NCBI RefSeq assembly: GCF_032854445.1
Contig: NC_088295.1
Location: 27,763,385 to 27,827,384, forward strand
Reading direction: 5' to 3'
Length of the DNA stretch: 64,000 bases
Source of the DNA: Liolophura sinensis
Lineage: Eukaryota > Mollusca > Polyplacophora > Chitonida > Chitonidae
A model generated the notes under the pieces. The model was not told the DNA's origin, did not search any database, and saw nothing but the letters and a program-made list of their open reading frames with translations. Position 1 is the first letter of the stretch; each line of letters begins with the position of its first letter. Positions 50,540 through 61,988 of this stretch are shown here, piece after piece. A program made the position numbers and the translations under genes.

Positions 50540-53500
50540 ATGGCGACCTCTGGAAGGAATGGGACGTTGGATCCGTTTAAAACGTTTGATATTAGTTTGG
50601 AGGAAAGAAAAGCCGCGGAAGAGCGAGCAAAGATGAGGGGTCAGCTGAAGAATGAATGGCAGAAGAAAATGACTAATCCACACCGCGCTGTTGGGGATTA
50701 TGTTGTAAGTGCAACCAAACATGACAATTTACTACAACAACAACACTGTATTAAGCGTCCTCAGTCTCATTTAATCTTTGCGATTTGCAATACCAACTTG
50801 GAGCATGTAACCTTATGGACATGTGGGAACATTCACGCGATTTTATTGTAATGGGATATAACAAATGCCACCAAATAAACAGTTCTATTTTAATAATATA
50901 TGACTTGTCAGCCAGTCAGTGTATCATCTAGCCTAACGAATAAGACCTTGTGTGCTAACGAAACAGTGCATAACACAGGCCTCTTTCCAAAACGCTGGGT
51001 ATTTTCTTATCCACACTTAGAACCTTCGCAGCGTTTCTCACCTGACATTTTCATAATCAGCAATCCCAAACCAAGAGGATCGCAATTTTGTTTCTGTTTT
51101 CAAAATCAGTTTCTGTTCTGCTCATATCAGTCATTTTGATAACGCAAACTGGCAAATTTTGAACAGGCGGCCTTCTCCATGCTTTGCCATTTATTCTCCA
51201 TGATTGAGACTTTTCACCATGCTGATGGCAGTTCTTCAGAGTTAAAAATTTTGCGCTGTGCGTGGCAAATGAAAAATCCAAATCATGGAGAATAGTCTTG
51301 TGCGCAAAGGTTAGTGATGGCAAACATGGCTTTCTCTGCGATGGTTTTGCTGGGTTGTGGATAAGAAATCCTCGATACGATCGTAATCAGTCCAACAAAG
51401 TGTGATCCCCTCAGTTGGATATGGATTGTTAATTGAGAAAATGTCAGGTAGGCAACGCTAAGGAGGTTCATAGTGCAGACTGGAAAATACCTAGCGCTTT
51501 GGGAAGAGACCTCAGTTAGATGTTGTATCATTAGCATACAACGTCTAATTCATTAGGCCATATATCATTGCGTTATGGGTTTTCGTTGTATTTACAATTT
51601 GAGCACAAGAGCAAAAGAAGCGAGTATGCTAAAAGCGAAAATTATTGCTGAACATACTGTAGCATTGGAAGACTGTGCATTAATTCACACGTTTTTAGGT
51701 ATGTACACAAAAATGTGAGTACCATGAAAACGTGATGAGGCTGTACTTTTTCAACTAGCTTGAATATGTGTCTGTTGCTTCAATGTAATTGTTAATGTAG
51801 ACTTATGGCCTTAAAGACTTAAAGACAGTAAGGAGAGAAGCAGTACATAGCACGTGCAATATTTCTTAAAGCATTGGAAGGGTATCTATGTGCAGGTCAT
51901 TAGTTCTGAATAATACTTTTTCTTACACTCCGGTAGACCTGTGAATCCTTGTATTTACTTTTCTCGGAGAGTTCTGTTGCCTCACACCTATGTTGCCACT
52001 TACGTTTTGTCTCCTGTGAAAGTACAGGTCTGAACAAATAAGCACCCTATAGTTTCGACAGCCTCAGCTCAAGGTTTCTTAAGATTTCATTTAAATGATT
52101 AGCTCTGTAGGGCTGTGATTAAATATGCTATCAAATCCCTATGTTCTATGTTTCATAAGCTTACTGCGAACACCATTGAACCTACCATATTGTCCTCAAT
52201 GCAATAATGTTGTCCACCAAATAACAAGTCTGTTGCTAATCCAAGTCAAATTCTGCATACAATCAATGTCTATTTATTGCTGTACGCTATCCATGATTAT
52301 CAGGAAGACAGCTTGCTGGACCTCGTTGCTTCTAGGAATGGCCATTTTTAGTCGTGTTGGTCTGTTATGGAACTTTGCTTTGGTTGGAATAGTAATGGTA
52401 CAATGGAAGGTGGTATATGTATTTTGAATGGACACTTTCTTTGCAAGCATTTGTCAGTATAAAATGTGCAGATGTGTGTCATATGTTTCTGGGGACTTTG
52501 TGCCAATAAGCGATCAGCTGTGCTTGTATGGCATTTTTGTCTTCCAGCTATACAAATTCCCATAGTACATTTGGAAAGTTCACCAGGCTATCTCTTGTTT
52601 TGGAATGACCCTCCAGTAAAGGGAGCGTACTCTGGAGTCTTCACTGGGATTTTGATAGAATTTTGTGTTTTTCCCCAAGAATTTTATAAGGATGACCACA
52701 CCCATAAAACTGACCACCATCAATTCATATATAAGTGAAAAAGGCTTGAGAATGGTATTAAACAACACTCTAGTAAATAGTGCAAATTTTCCAAATAAAA
52801 TAACATACTTCATTTGCAATCAGTCATTACTTAAACATACAGAACAATCAACCTTATTTCTTTTCAATTTTTATTTCATCTCTTTCAGTTTGATCCAGCT
52901 TTGCAGAGGTTTAATTCAATGAGGGTCTCACAGTATGACTATTTTAAAGCCACGCCCAAAACAACAGCATGGGGCTTTGCCCTGCTGATTGTCCCAATGG
53001 TTGGTTTAGGATGGTTGGTGCTTGACTCTAAGGTTAGTAGATGAATTCTCTGAATACAAGTGACATGTATATTCCATGCTCTTTTAGGACTGTTGTGTGT
53101 TGATATCTGGTGTTCACTATTCAGTGTTGTCGGTCTTTAGTGTAATAAAGTAACAGTGTGTCAGGATCATTGACTGAAGGGAAATTTCAGGTAGCTCCTG
53201 CCTTGGGTAGTTCTTTTTCACCAATCCAAGAGTACCATTACTAGAAGAGTAACTGAATATTTGAGAAATAAGGGTATGTTTTGTACTTTAAATGCCTAAA
53301 TCTTATTGCACTTGTGTAAGATCTTGGTAAAATGCTTTCCAATCCAGGTAAGCATATCGTATGAGTGGCTTTGCTAGATGTACCCACTGAACAGTACTGA
53401 AATTCCCTTAATCACAGCTCATTTTGAAAACATCACTTATGGTATGAATCAATTTATAGACCATAGTCTGACTTGGGATGAGAAACTTTTTCTTGTTTTA

Positions 53501-53669
53501 TTTGTTCTGATCATGGGAAGAATGAAGAATATTCCTTCTTTGATGTTCCACAATGCTCTAGTTAATACTTTTTGCAATGTGTTTTTATTTTTGGGAACAG
53601 ATAAAAGAAGAAAAACGGTTCAGAAATGGGGAAGTCATGTACAAAGACCGCTCCTTCAAGTTTATATAG
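50540..53669 (+). CDS. NDUFB4: NADH dehydrogenase (ubiquinone) 1 beta subcomplex subunit 4 (3 exons, 125 aa)
   Basis: Exons: 50540-50704, 52889-53032, 53601-53669; all phase 0 and GT-AG. This is a small single-span accessory subunit of mitochondrial respiratory complex I, in the distal membrane arm. The N-terminal part has DPFKTFDISLEERKAAEERA and RGQLKNEWQKKMTNPHR, matching the family's (D)P..(Y/F)(D/N)IS.E.R.A..ER...R..LK.E...... NP.R pattern. Then FDPALQRFNSMRV, KATPKTTAWG and a hydrophobic span (about residues 85-100) follow. The tail EEKRFRNGEVMYKDRSFKF resembles the vertebrate ending (EGKLDRTF). Human NDUFB4 is 129 aa, so the length fits. The ATG at 50540 has a good context (CAACCATGG); an upstream in-frame ATG at 50483 would add 19 residues and is less likely. 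Confidence 0.93.
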
Positions 53670-53831
53670 TGCACAGCTCAGAATTTCCTCATTAAAACTT
53701 ATCAAGATAACAGGTGTGTGTGTGTTATGTCATTGCAAATGTAATCTGGTGTATACTGAGAAAAGAGAAACTTTGTAGTTGCTTATTTGTTGCCAAATTT
53801 CTTATTGTACATACTGTATACTGACTCTAAC

Positions 53832-53837
53832 AATAAA
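53832..53837 (+). terminator. Poly(A) signal of NDUFB4
   Basis: AATAAA about 160 bases after the NDUFB4 stop codon, the first canonical hexamer downstream. Confidence 0.55.
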
Positions 53838-53924
53838 AAAAGTTTTGATAAAGCCATGCAGCATCTGGCGTTGTATGGAGAACCTATAAAATTAAGTTTT
53901 TTGTGTGTTCTTAGCAAAGGATAA

Positions 53925-53990
53925 GCTTCCTCCCACCACAATGCTGGTCGTCATCTAGGTGAAATATTCTTGAGTATGGCGTAAAACAAT
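53925..53990 (+). mobile_element. SINE family A, short 3' fragment
   Basis: GCTTCCTCCCACCACAATGC then GTGAAATATTCTTGAGTATG and GCGTAAAAC, just after the NDUFB4 poly(A) signal. Confidence 0.65.
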
Positions 53991-54934
53991 AAAGGATAAG
54001 CTGCTTCTGGGTTGTATGGTGTACCTATGAAGGTCAGTATTGTGTGTGTCCAAATCCAAGGATAAAGTGGGCATGCGCTTCTACAACGTACCTACAAAGT
54101 TTAGCATTTCGAAGAATAAATTGCACCCAGGTTTTTAGTAGGTGAAATCACATGACTGTTTATTGTTAGGATGCAGTGCACAGAATTTCCAGTAATACAC
54201 AAGTAATGTAACTACGAAAAATGAAAGTATCTTTTTGAATCAATACATGTGTTTTCAGCGTTTTATTTTGCACATTTTATTTTGACATCATCACTCAGTG
54301 GATGTACTGGATTTTAGAAATTCTAGGCAAGACTTTTTTTTTGTTTTTTTTTTGTTTGTTATATGGATCTAATGTAAGCCTGCCGTTTTTAATTAGAAGG
54401 TCACGTTAGGATATCTCTATATAGCGTGACATTGTAGATAGTTTACACCATTCTCTGGGGAGACATTTTCCCTCTGTCCATGAATTGAACGTCCTATAAA
54501 TGAATTATACTAGATTAGGACAGTAAAGTTCAGACTCAAAACTGAAGAAATACGTGTTGACCTAAATTACATTTTTGATAATATAGTAGGCTGTTGGATT
54601 GTTGTTTAATGGCATTTAAGTTTTATTAATATATTGCACTTGGCTCAGCCAAGCTCCCGTGAATCATAATGCTGACCGCCATTGTATTAGTATGTATGTA
54701 TGTACTTCTAACCTTTTATAAGTGAAAAATCGTCAATGAAATAAACAAAAATCTGATAAATAAATAAAGACATAAAGTGTGGAAATAAGTAACATACAAT
54801 AACTTATCGGGTATGTAAAGGCCTACAGGACAATTACAGAGCACCGATTGATCGATCAGATTTTGATGTCTGTCACTTTAAGGAAACAGAATCAGCATGC
54901 AAACGGGCACACAACTTTGTCAAGCACCAAGGCC

Positions 54935-55118
54935 AAAGCAATAGTGAGAGTGGGGTATTCCAAAACTTCCTGTCGAATGCCGGGATTCAATCCCTACCTC
55001 CAGTGTATGTACTGGCTCTGATCGGTTTCCTCCAACAATGATGATGACCGCCGTCCTATGAGTGAAATATTCTTGAGTACAGCGCCAAACACCAATTGAA
55101 TAAATAAATAAATAAATA
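54935..55118 (+). mobile_element. SINE family A copy
   Basis: Contains GATCGGTTTCCTCCAACAAT, GTGAAATATTCTTGAGTACA and the tail CAATTGAATAAATAAATAAA. Confidence 0.75.
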
Positions 55119-55409
55119 TTTAAAGACAAAGGTCTGAAATCCTCCGCGCTCTGTCCGGTTTCCCCCTACCACGTAAAAACAAGGCGTCAAACATCTGTCA
55201 GATAAATAAAAAAAACGTTGTAACGGTGACCACACGACCACTATTAACTCGCTATATTACAGGTATAATGATTTTTTTCTTACGAAAAATAATTAAATTA
55301 CGTGTGGTAATAATGTAGCCTATCGTCAGGAGTCCTTATATCATCTATAAATACAATTGTGGCTTTCAACGGCTGTAATATTGGCAAATGTAGGTTTGAG
55401 ACCCTAGCA

Positions 55410-55582
55410 AAAGACAGGTTATGAAGACAACGCATGTAGTCCATTAGTAACCTGCGGATGGTCGTGGGTTTCCCCAGGGCTCTGTCCGGTTTCCTTCCGC
55501 CATGATGATGGCCGCCGTCGTATAAGTGAAACATTCTTGAGTACGGCGTGAAACACCAATCAAATAAATAAATAAATAAATG
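55410..55582 (+). mobile_element. SINE family A copy
   Basis: Contains TAACCTGCGGATGGTCGTGG, GGCTCTGTCCGGTTTCCTTC, GGCCGCCGTCGTATAAGTGA, GTACGGCGTGAAACACCAAT and the (AAAT)n tail. Confidence 0.8.
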
Positions 55583-56030
55583 AAATATAATCCAAGATAC
55601 AGATCAGGAGTGTCTCTGGCAACACTTACCTCCCTTACATCACTCTTTCCCTACCGTCAATTTATAATTTTGAAACGTAGTGTTCGGAAGATGACAGATC
55701 TTGACGTAAGATTTTTCTCGCCTTTCATAGTATAGCAGCTTTCTTAATGTGGAGTCCATAAAGCAACATTTAATTCATTGGCCATTTTTAGTTGACGTAT
55801 ACGATAATGTAGATCTGTTTACACAAAATAATTTTACCTGTGCCAATGCGGTTATGTTTCTTGTCGGTGTTTATTCGCCTGTCTGTCTGTCTTTCAGACT
55901 TCCTGATGTTTTTGAATTAAGCTTTGTGCGCAGGATGGCCTTGAGCTAAGAGCCACGTTCGTACCGGAAAACTTACCGACATACATTAAACTTCAGCGGC
56001 GCCAGTAACAGCGGGATTGTAGAATGAATG

Positions 56031-56266
56031 ATTAAGTGCTTAGGATTTTACGTTGTACTCAACAATTTTCAGTCACATGACGACGAGGATTCATTAGGTG
56101 CGTATACTGTGTCTTCTTGTGACAGGGCGAGTCCATGTCGCCATTGAAGTGCCATGCTGAAGGCACCAGGCATGACACCCAGTCACATTATACCTACACT
56201 GGCTAACCAGTCATGTTTCTCTGTTCTAACCTCAGCGCTGAGCGCCAAGCGAGGCAGCAACAATTC
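56031..56266 (-). mobile_element. tRNA-derived SINE, family B, with target-site duplication
   Basis: Minus strand: head GCTGCCTCGCTTGGCGCTCA with an A-box-like TGGCGCTCAGCG, tail side CAACGTAAAATCCTAAGCAC. It is flanked by ATTGTAGAATGAA (56018-56030) and ATTATAGAATGAA (56267-56279), a 13-bp duplication with one mismatch. Confidence 0.8.
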
Positions 56267-56433
56267 ATTATAGAATGAACTCCCCAAATGTACCGATAAA
56301 AAAACCTCAGTGAAGCGATGGGCAACTGCCCAAACAAAGTTCCCTATAAACTTAACGACATCGAACCTCACAAAATACCTGACAAACTAACCGACATAAA
56401 CCCTCAGCAAAACCAATGGCAACTGGATTAGAA

Positions 56434-56651
56434 TATTCATTTATTCATTTATTTGATTGGTGTTTTACGCCGTATTCGAGAATATTTCACATATACGACG
56501 GCGGCCAGCATAATGGTGGAGGAAACCGGGGGAATCTCACGACTATCCACAGGTTGGTGGCAGCTGGACTTAAACTCACAGCGACCGAATTGGGAGGCTC
56601 CTGGGTCATTGCGCCGTGTGGCGTACTTATCCACTCGGCCACGGAGTCCCC
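56434..56651 (-). mobile_element. tRNA-derived SINE, family A, with target-site duplication
   Basis: On the minus strand the head reads GGACTCCGTGGCCGAGTGG, a perfect Pol III A box (TGGCCGAGTGG), and GAGTTTAAGTCC stands where a B box is expected. The body has GTTTCCTCCACCATTATGCT and the tail ends in AT-rich AAATGAATAAATGAAT. It is flanked by the direct repeat CTGGATTAGAA (56423-56433 and 56652-56662). It may correspond to a published molluscan SINE family such as RUDI; not checked. Confidence 0.88.
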
Positions 56652-58172
56652 CTGGATTAGAAAACAAAGTACCCGAAAAACTAACCGAGATCTAACCTTG
56701 TTGAAGCCATTGACAAGTGGATGAGAATTAACACCCCTAACAGAGTACCGACAATCTTGCCAACATCATACTTCAGCAAAGCATCGGCAACTGGAGTAGA
56801 ATCAACACTCTTTAACAAAGTTCCCAACACACCGACATTAGACTTCAGCAAAGCCATTGGCTACTGGATTGTAGAATCAACTCACATAACAAAGTACCCA
56901 ACAATCTTACCAATATCAAAAAGTCAGTGGCAACTGGATTAGAATCAACTCCCCTAACAAAGTAACCGACAAACTTAGCAGCTGGGGCAACTGTCAAAAA
57001 ATCTAAAATATATGTACATAATTTATCGTCATTTTTTTTTTGTAACAGGCGTCGTCTGAGTTTTACAAAATGCGATGTGATTTGCGAGAAATAAGACGAA
57101 ACACAAGTAGCAGAGGTTTTTGAAAGTGAACAATGGATTTGAACCGCCTTGCCTCACAGAATGCCAGAGGAATTACCTACGGACGCAAATTGTTAGCCAC
57201 GCCAGTGGAGGTTAACTATATATACCCACTAAGTGCTAGGGCTCTTTGTTTTTTTCTCTTGTTCACAGGTGCTGGTTGACAAATCGTCGGCAGTATCTTG
57301 GACTCCTGCCTGTCCATTAATCCTCAATCTGTTGTGCCCTAATTTTACGTAGACTTTGGTTAAAAAGGGCAATCGTGGGATTGTGAACCTGGTGTGAGGA
57401 AGAAATCAATCGACGAACTTGTCAAACAACCCGTCTCTTCGTTTTATTCAAGAATGAAACATACATGTCTCCTATCTGATCTTGTGGATCAATATTTGCT
57501 CGGATATTCAACATTTTATAGAAATCCACAAATAAGTAAAGCAATAGGAATAGCAATAAGAAAATAAACGACATAATGAGCTTCAGTGACAAGATTGTCT
57601 TTGTCACAGCGATGTGTTTTACATTTACTGACGATGACTTTTCTTATAGCGAACCCATTTTGTGTCACTTGTGTTCATTAAAAGCAATTTGCAGTGTCTT
57701 ACCAATGCAAACACTCTGTTATGAACGACTACTATGCCAAGTCATACTAGTTTATCTTGCACTGAAAATTGTGTAGGGGTGAACACCATCACGAAGACAT
57801 TAACACTGATCATTAATCGCGAAATACAAAGTGTGAGCTGATTTCCGGAAACTTCAGTAACGTAAGGCACCAGTCAAAGAAATGTGTAGCTTTTCAAAGG
57901 TGATAAGATTTGGGCTTTGTCATACTTGCCAAGAGAGGTAGACCTGAATACAAAGGCATTCGCTTGTATGAAAACTTTATAAAATGCCAATGGGTATGAT
58001 ACGCATACAGTTACAGTTGCAGCTTAACCACATCCTTTGAAAAGCTTTCTTACATTATTACCAGGACGTTCAGTTACTTATAAAAAGTATGGTGACACAA
58101 TTCATGTACACTGAAACTTGTTAACAACTTGTAAGACACGTTAGTGACTTGAGACAAAAGTTAAATTCAAGT

Positions 58173-58178
58173 TTTATT
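58173..58178 (-). terminator. Possible poly(A) signal of the insulin-related gene
   Basis: AATAAA on the minus strand about 690 bases past the stop codon; the first canonical hexamer I noticed downstream. Confidence 0.35.
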
Positions 58179-58869
58179 TAACCAACGCCACTCTGATGTC
58201 TGCCATGTCAACTATATGCATGTTAACGGTTAAGTCAGTATTGTATACAGGTTGACACCCACAATATCCATACACTGCCTCTCCTTAGAAACACTTGAAC
58301 TGGATTCGAGCCTGAGACATTATGCATGAAAGGCTTCAGTGAGCTCAGAGATCGTTTCATTTTAACAAAGACAAATCCTGTCTATGTATACAGCAAGTCA
58401 GTTTCGTTTAAAACATTTTACTTCAGAAAAAGTAAACGCTCCTCGGTATACCCTTCTGGTGATTCAAAAGTCTGTGTAAATATCTAAAAACCTAAAAAAA
58501 AAGGCGAGAACAACATCGTTTTCAACGATATGGCCAATTACTGGATTGTTTAAGAGAACTAATCTTGTATAACAAAAAAGGTTATGTAAGTATGCTAAAC
58601 GTGTATTAATCCAATCAGTATAGATATTCTGGAGTGTATTTACTGCATTGTCTACAGCTTACATAAACGACAATTTAAGGCGATTAAGCAAAGCACATTA
58701 TTTTCACAAGTAATACATGTTACCATGACATTTGCAAAAGAAGGCGTATTGCAGCGAACAGTGTCCAGTCTCATTGCAATTACTGATCATAAGGGATAGT
58801 CTGTTTCTGCGGACATGCTGTCTGTGACCTGCTGGAATGATGTGGTATTTGGTGATGGGCGCAGCCGGC

Positions 58870-60843
58870 TCACCACTGATCTAGATCATCCAATGACGGC
58901 TGATCCACTGTGGATGGTGGATGTTTGGATAGCAGGCCTAGACTTCTCTTCCTGGACGAGCCGCAGTACTCCAACATTTCCATAATGTTACATTTATGGT
59001 AACAACATTCACAAACCACGCCAGTTCGCTCCAGTCCGGAGCTTCTTTTCCCTAAGTAGTCCAAGGCATCTTGTTTATTAGCGATAATGTCTTTAAGCGT
59101 CCTCGCAGAGGGCTCTGGAAATGAAAGAGAAAAAATACAGTTTCCTTCCTTCTATTAGTCATTTGTATCCTCATAATGATAATAAAACAGAGAATGCTTT
59201 CAAACTAAACTGTTAATTCATCAAATGAAATAATGAAATGATTAGTTGGTAACTGAATGACTACTTGGGATTTGAAAGTAGAATCTTTTGCCAGTTTTCT
59301 GATAGGCAAGAACCGTTTTAGCACTCCCATACCACAGGTTTGTTTGAATATTCACTCAGGCGAAAACTGTTTGAGTATTCACACAGGCGAAAACTGTTTG
59401 AGTATTCACACAGGCTAAAACTGTTTGAGAATTTACATGGGCGAGTTCAGCTGGATCATTCCACAAGGCCAAGACCGTTTGAGCATTCCCTTAGGCGAGA
59501 ACCGTTTGAGGATCCACAAAGGCGAAATCCGTTTATGTATTCCCGAAGGAGAGATCACATGGGTCAAGAACGTTTGAGGATTCACACAGGCCAAGACTGT
59601 TTGAAGATCCACAAAGGCCAGGGCTGCTTAAGGATTCACACAGGTCAGAGGCGTTTAACAACAATTAAAGTTTAACCGATGGAGTTTTAAGAAATAACTG
59701 GGACGAACAGGGGAAGGTTTTACTTTAGATCTAGTAAGCGACTGGTCTGTGTATAGGAAGGGTCGACTAGATTTGAACTTAATGAGATTTATATTTAAAG
59801 GATACGTTAAAAGGTATACGATAGAGCGAAGAATGTAATTTTAAGGAAAACAAAGAAAGCTATACCCCCAAAAATGAGGAAAATAATTCATTTTCTAGGC
59901 ATCAAAAAAAAGTTCTTTTGACTGCTATCACCAGTGACGTCATCACAACAGGCTGCTTTATTTCCGGAATAACCGCTGGACAAAAAACTGTAGTTTACAA
60001 ACATTTTTACTCCCCAAGAAGAAAGTTGAGAAGTTTGTTAGCACCTTTATATGTTAGGCCACACCATACACTCCATGTTAAGAAATAAAAGTCAAGCGTT
60101 CCATGGGTCCTTTAACGCAGTGCTATCCACCAGTTCTGCACAACAGCTCTAACAATCTAGGTACTTGTTACCACAAAGTAGACTGCAAGTTGAACACTAT
60201 AAAGTTTGGCAAAACATGTTTTAAATCAAAACGTCAACATTGGCATTTGTTGTCCAATGTTTGGATAGGGATCTTCACTCAGGATCTAAAAGCTCATCTA
60301 AAAGCAAAACTCTGATTTTTTGATTACAGGTAAACTGTGCTTTTGTAGCCGGTCACTAATACATACGATTGCGAGTGCAAATGTGCCAATATCTTTTAGA
60401 AGAATGTCATTAAGATATCAGCAATTATTATTTTGGTAATAACATTAATGAATCATCGCTAATTAATTGCAAAGCCATGATTTTAGAGCTTATTTTCGAG
60501 ACCTGTAAATTAAAATTATGGACCACATAATCAATGTCATCTTAAGACAAATGTGTCAAAATTTCAACTTCCATTACCGAAAACTAAATATTGTGACAAC
60601 GTTTTAACTGAATATATAAATACTATAGCTATACTCACGTTCACTTCTTTTCGCAACACTAAAAATCCCCCCGCAAACAACTGAGAGGGCGTCAGAAAGG
60701 TGAGTGCCACACATGCCCCTGGCGGCGGGGCCCTCACGTCTCCTCTCGGGGCTACATGTCTTGCCGTACCCAGCCTCCACAGGCCCGGGCGTCAAAACTA
60801 GCACCCCCAGTGCCACACAAGTACACATCCACCGACAGAGCAT
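58870..60843 (-). CDS. Insulin-related peptide precursor (2 coding exons, 149 aa)
   Basis: Coding exons: 60843-60639 (signal peptide and B chain) and 59114-58870 (C peptide and A chain), joined in phase 1 through GT-AG. The protein is a secreted peptide-hormone precursor that would act on an insulin-type receptor. Residues 1-24 form a signal peptide ending VEA. The B chain has Cys30, Cys45 and Cys57 (GMCGTHLSDALSVVCGG), then a KR cleavage site at 65-66. The C peptide runs to KR at 91-92. The A chain has Cys103, 105, 106, 110 and 119 (GVVCECCYHKCNIMEMLEYC), followed by RKR at 123-125 and a 24-residue tail ending DDLDQW. Cys45/57 and Cys105/106/110/119 match the canonical insulin spacing (B7/B19, A6/A7/A11/A20). 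Cys30 and Cys103 are the extra pair known from molluscan insulin-related peptides. A splice acceptor (GTTCTTACAG) lies just upstream of the ATG. Confidence 0.93.
59340..59660. repeat. 27-bp minisatellite in the insulin-gene intron
   Basis: About 12 copies, period 27 bases (for example GTTTGA at 59342 and 59369), consensus around AACTGTTTGAGTATTCACAC then AGGCGA. It lies between the B-chain and A-chain exons. Confidence 0.93.
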
Positions 60844-61882
60844 CGTAAACTGTAAGAACGTCAAACAGAATCTGTCTCAGAGGTTCTCATGTATCCATCC
60901 CAAGCCCCCTGGACGTCGCTTATAAGATGCGGTCACTCCAGCTATATTTGTAGACCTGCAATCTATCCTGTCCAGGTTTGTAGGTCATTTTACTGAGACA
61001 ATCACATAGATTCCGCTCGGAATAATACATGAATTTAAACCGTATATATCACATCTGCTTCGTATCTATTTGGTTAAATGCAACTCTGCAAACAGAATTA
61101 GCTCAGTCCTTGATCATGCTCCAGCACACATTTCCGGTATTGCTGAGTGATCCAATCGATCAGCAAAGACGTCCTAATTGCAACTAGTCGTGTTGATGGG
61201 CTTACACTCCACGCATAAAAAACCTCACCTTACCTTCTCCCTGCTCCCCTACTCCCCTCTCCCCCCCCCCCTCCCCCACCTGGACGTTTTCTCAAAATAC
61301 ATCCATGTGCCCGAGTGAGACTATCAACGCCGACACATACACAACGGATAACGTTTACTTAAGAGTAGAAAGAAATTGTTCAATTGTCCATGGTCTTTGC
61401 ATCGATTGTCTTAAGATCTTCATGTTATATTTAACAGAGATCAATAAAATAGAAATAGAAAAACACTTGATCAAAAATGCATCACATATTTGCAGAAACG
61501 CCAATCTTTGTTCCAGGCCATAAGCGTTTGTCTAACGTTGCTACCAATCGATACAAATTGGCGGATAAGTTCCTTCTTCTATCCACCTTTAAGCACGTAC
61601 ACATTTCAAATATTTTTTACACATTTGTTCAGCCTATTCACTGAACTATGATGAACACCTATGCGGTCATATATGGTCAATCATATATAGTCAGATTCAA
61701 TATCTCAAGCAAACTTTTAAAATGTAAGAAACTTAAATTTTCTGCGCCTTTGTTTTCCTCGGGTATTTTCTACAGAAATGTAGAAATGCCTGATAAATTC
61801 TTTTTGCCTCTACAGTATTCCCGTAAGGATCTCAGTCTTTACTTTCCCCTAGGTGAAGTAACAGATCAGTGCATGGTCTTAC

Positions 61883-61958
61883 CTTGTGTATGCCCCTTTG
61901 TAGATGGTGGATCCTGGAGCAGCTCTGTTCGTGCTCTAGGAAGGGGCTGGTTTCGTGA
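61883..61958 (-). promoter_or_regulatory. Candidate non-coding first exon of the insulin-related gene
   Basis: On the minus strand a GC-rich stretch ends in CACAAG|GTAAGA, a strong splice donor (exon edge 61883). The start is placed about 30 bases downstream of a TATA element at 61981-61988. It could splice to the acceptor at about 60848, directly before the insulin signal-peptide ATG. A 5'UTR intron is usual for insulin-type genes. There is no direct proof that the two are joined. Confidence 0.5.
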
Positions 61959-61980
61959 ATAATCAACCCCCTGGGCCTTA

Positions 61981-61988
61981 TTAATATA
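61981..61988 (-). promoter_or_regulatory. TATA box upstream of the insulin-related gene
   Basis: Minus-strand TATATTAA within GGGGTATATTAATAAGG, at the usual distance from the start of the candidate first exon. An alternative weaker element, TCTTATAAGC, lies at 60918-60927 close to the signal-peptide exon. Confidence 0.5.

Larger units (their letters stand above)
55955..57000. repeat. Degenerate tandem array of about 75-bp units, interrupted by SINEs
   Basis: Recurrent blocks of the form CTTCAGCAAAGCCATTGGCA, ACTGGATTAGAATCAACTCC, AACAAAGTACC. The array is split by a family B element (56031-56266) and a family A element (56434-56651). Confidence 0.75.
53838..58172. other. Intergenic repeat-rich region
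   Basis: Contains several family A SINEs (53925, 54935, 55410, 56434), a family B SINE (56031) and the roughly 75-bp array. 57000-58170 has nothing I recognise. No gene is supported. Confidence 0.6.

Noticed and set aside
59340-59675. Zinc-finger-linker look of the repeat (frames with IHTGEN and similar)
   Set aside because: The period is 27 bases rather than the 84 of C2H2 fingers, there are no paired Cys/His, and stops occur in that frame. It is a minisatellite in an intron.
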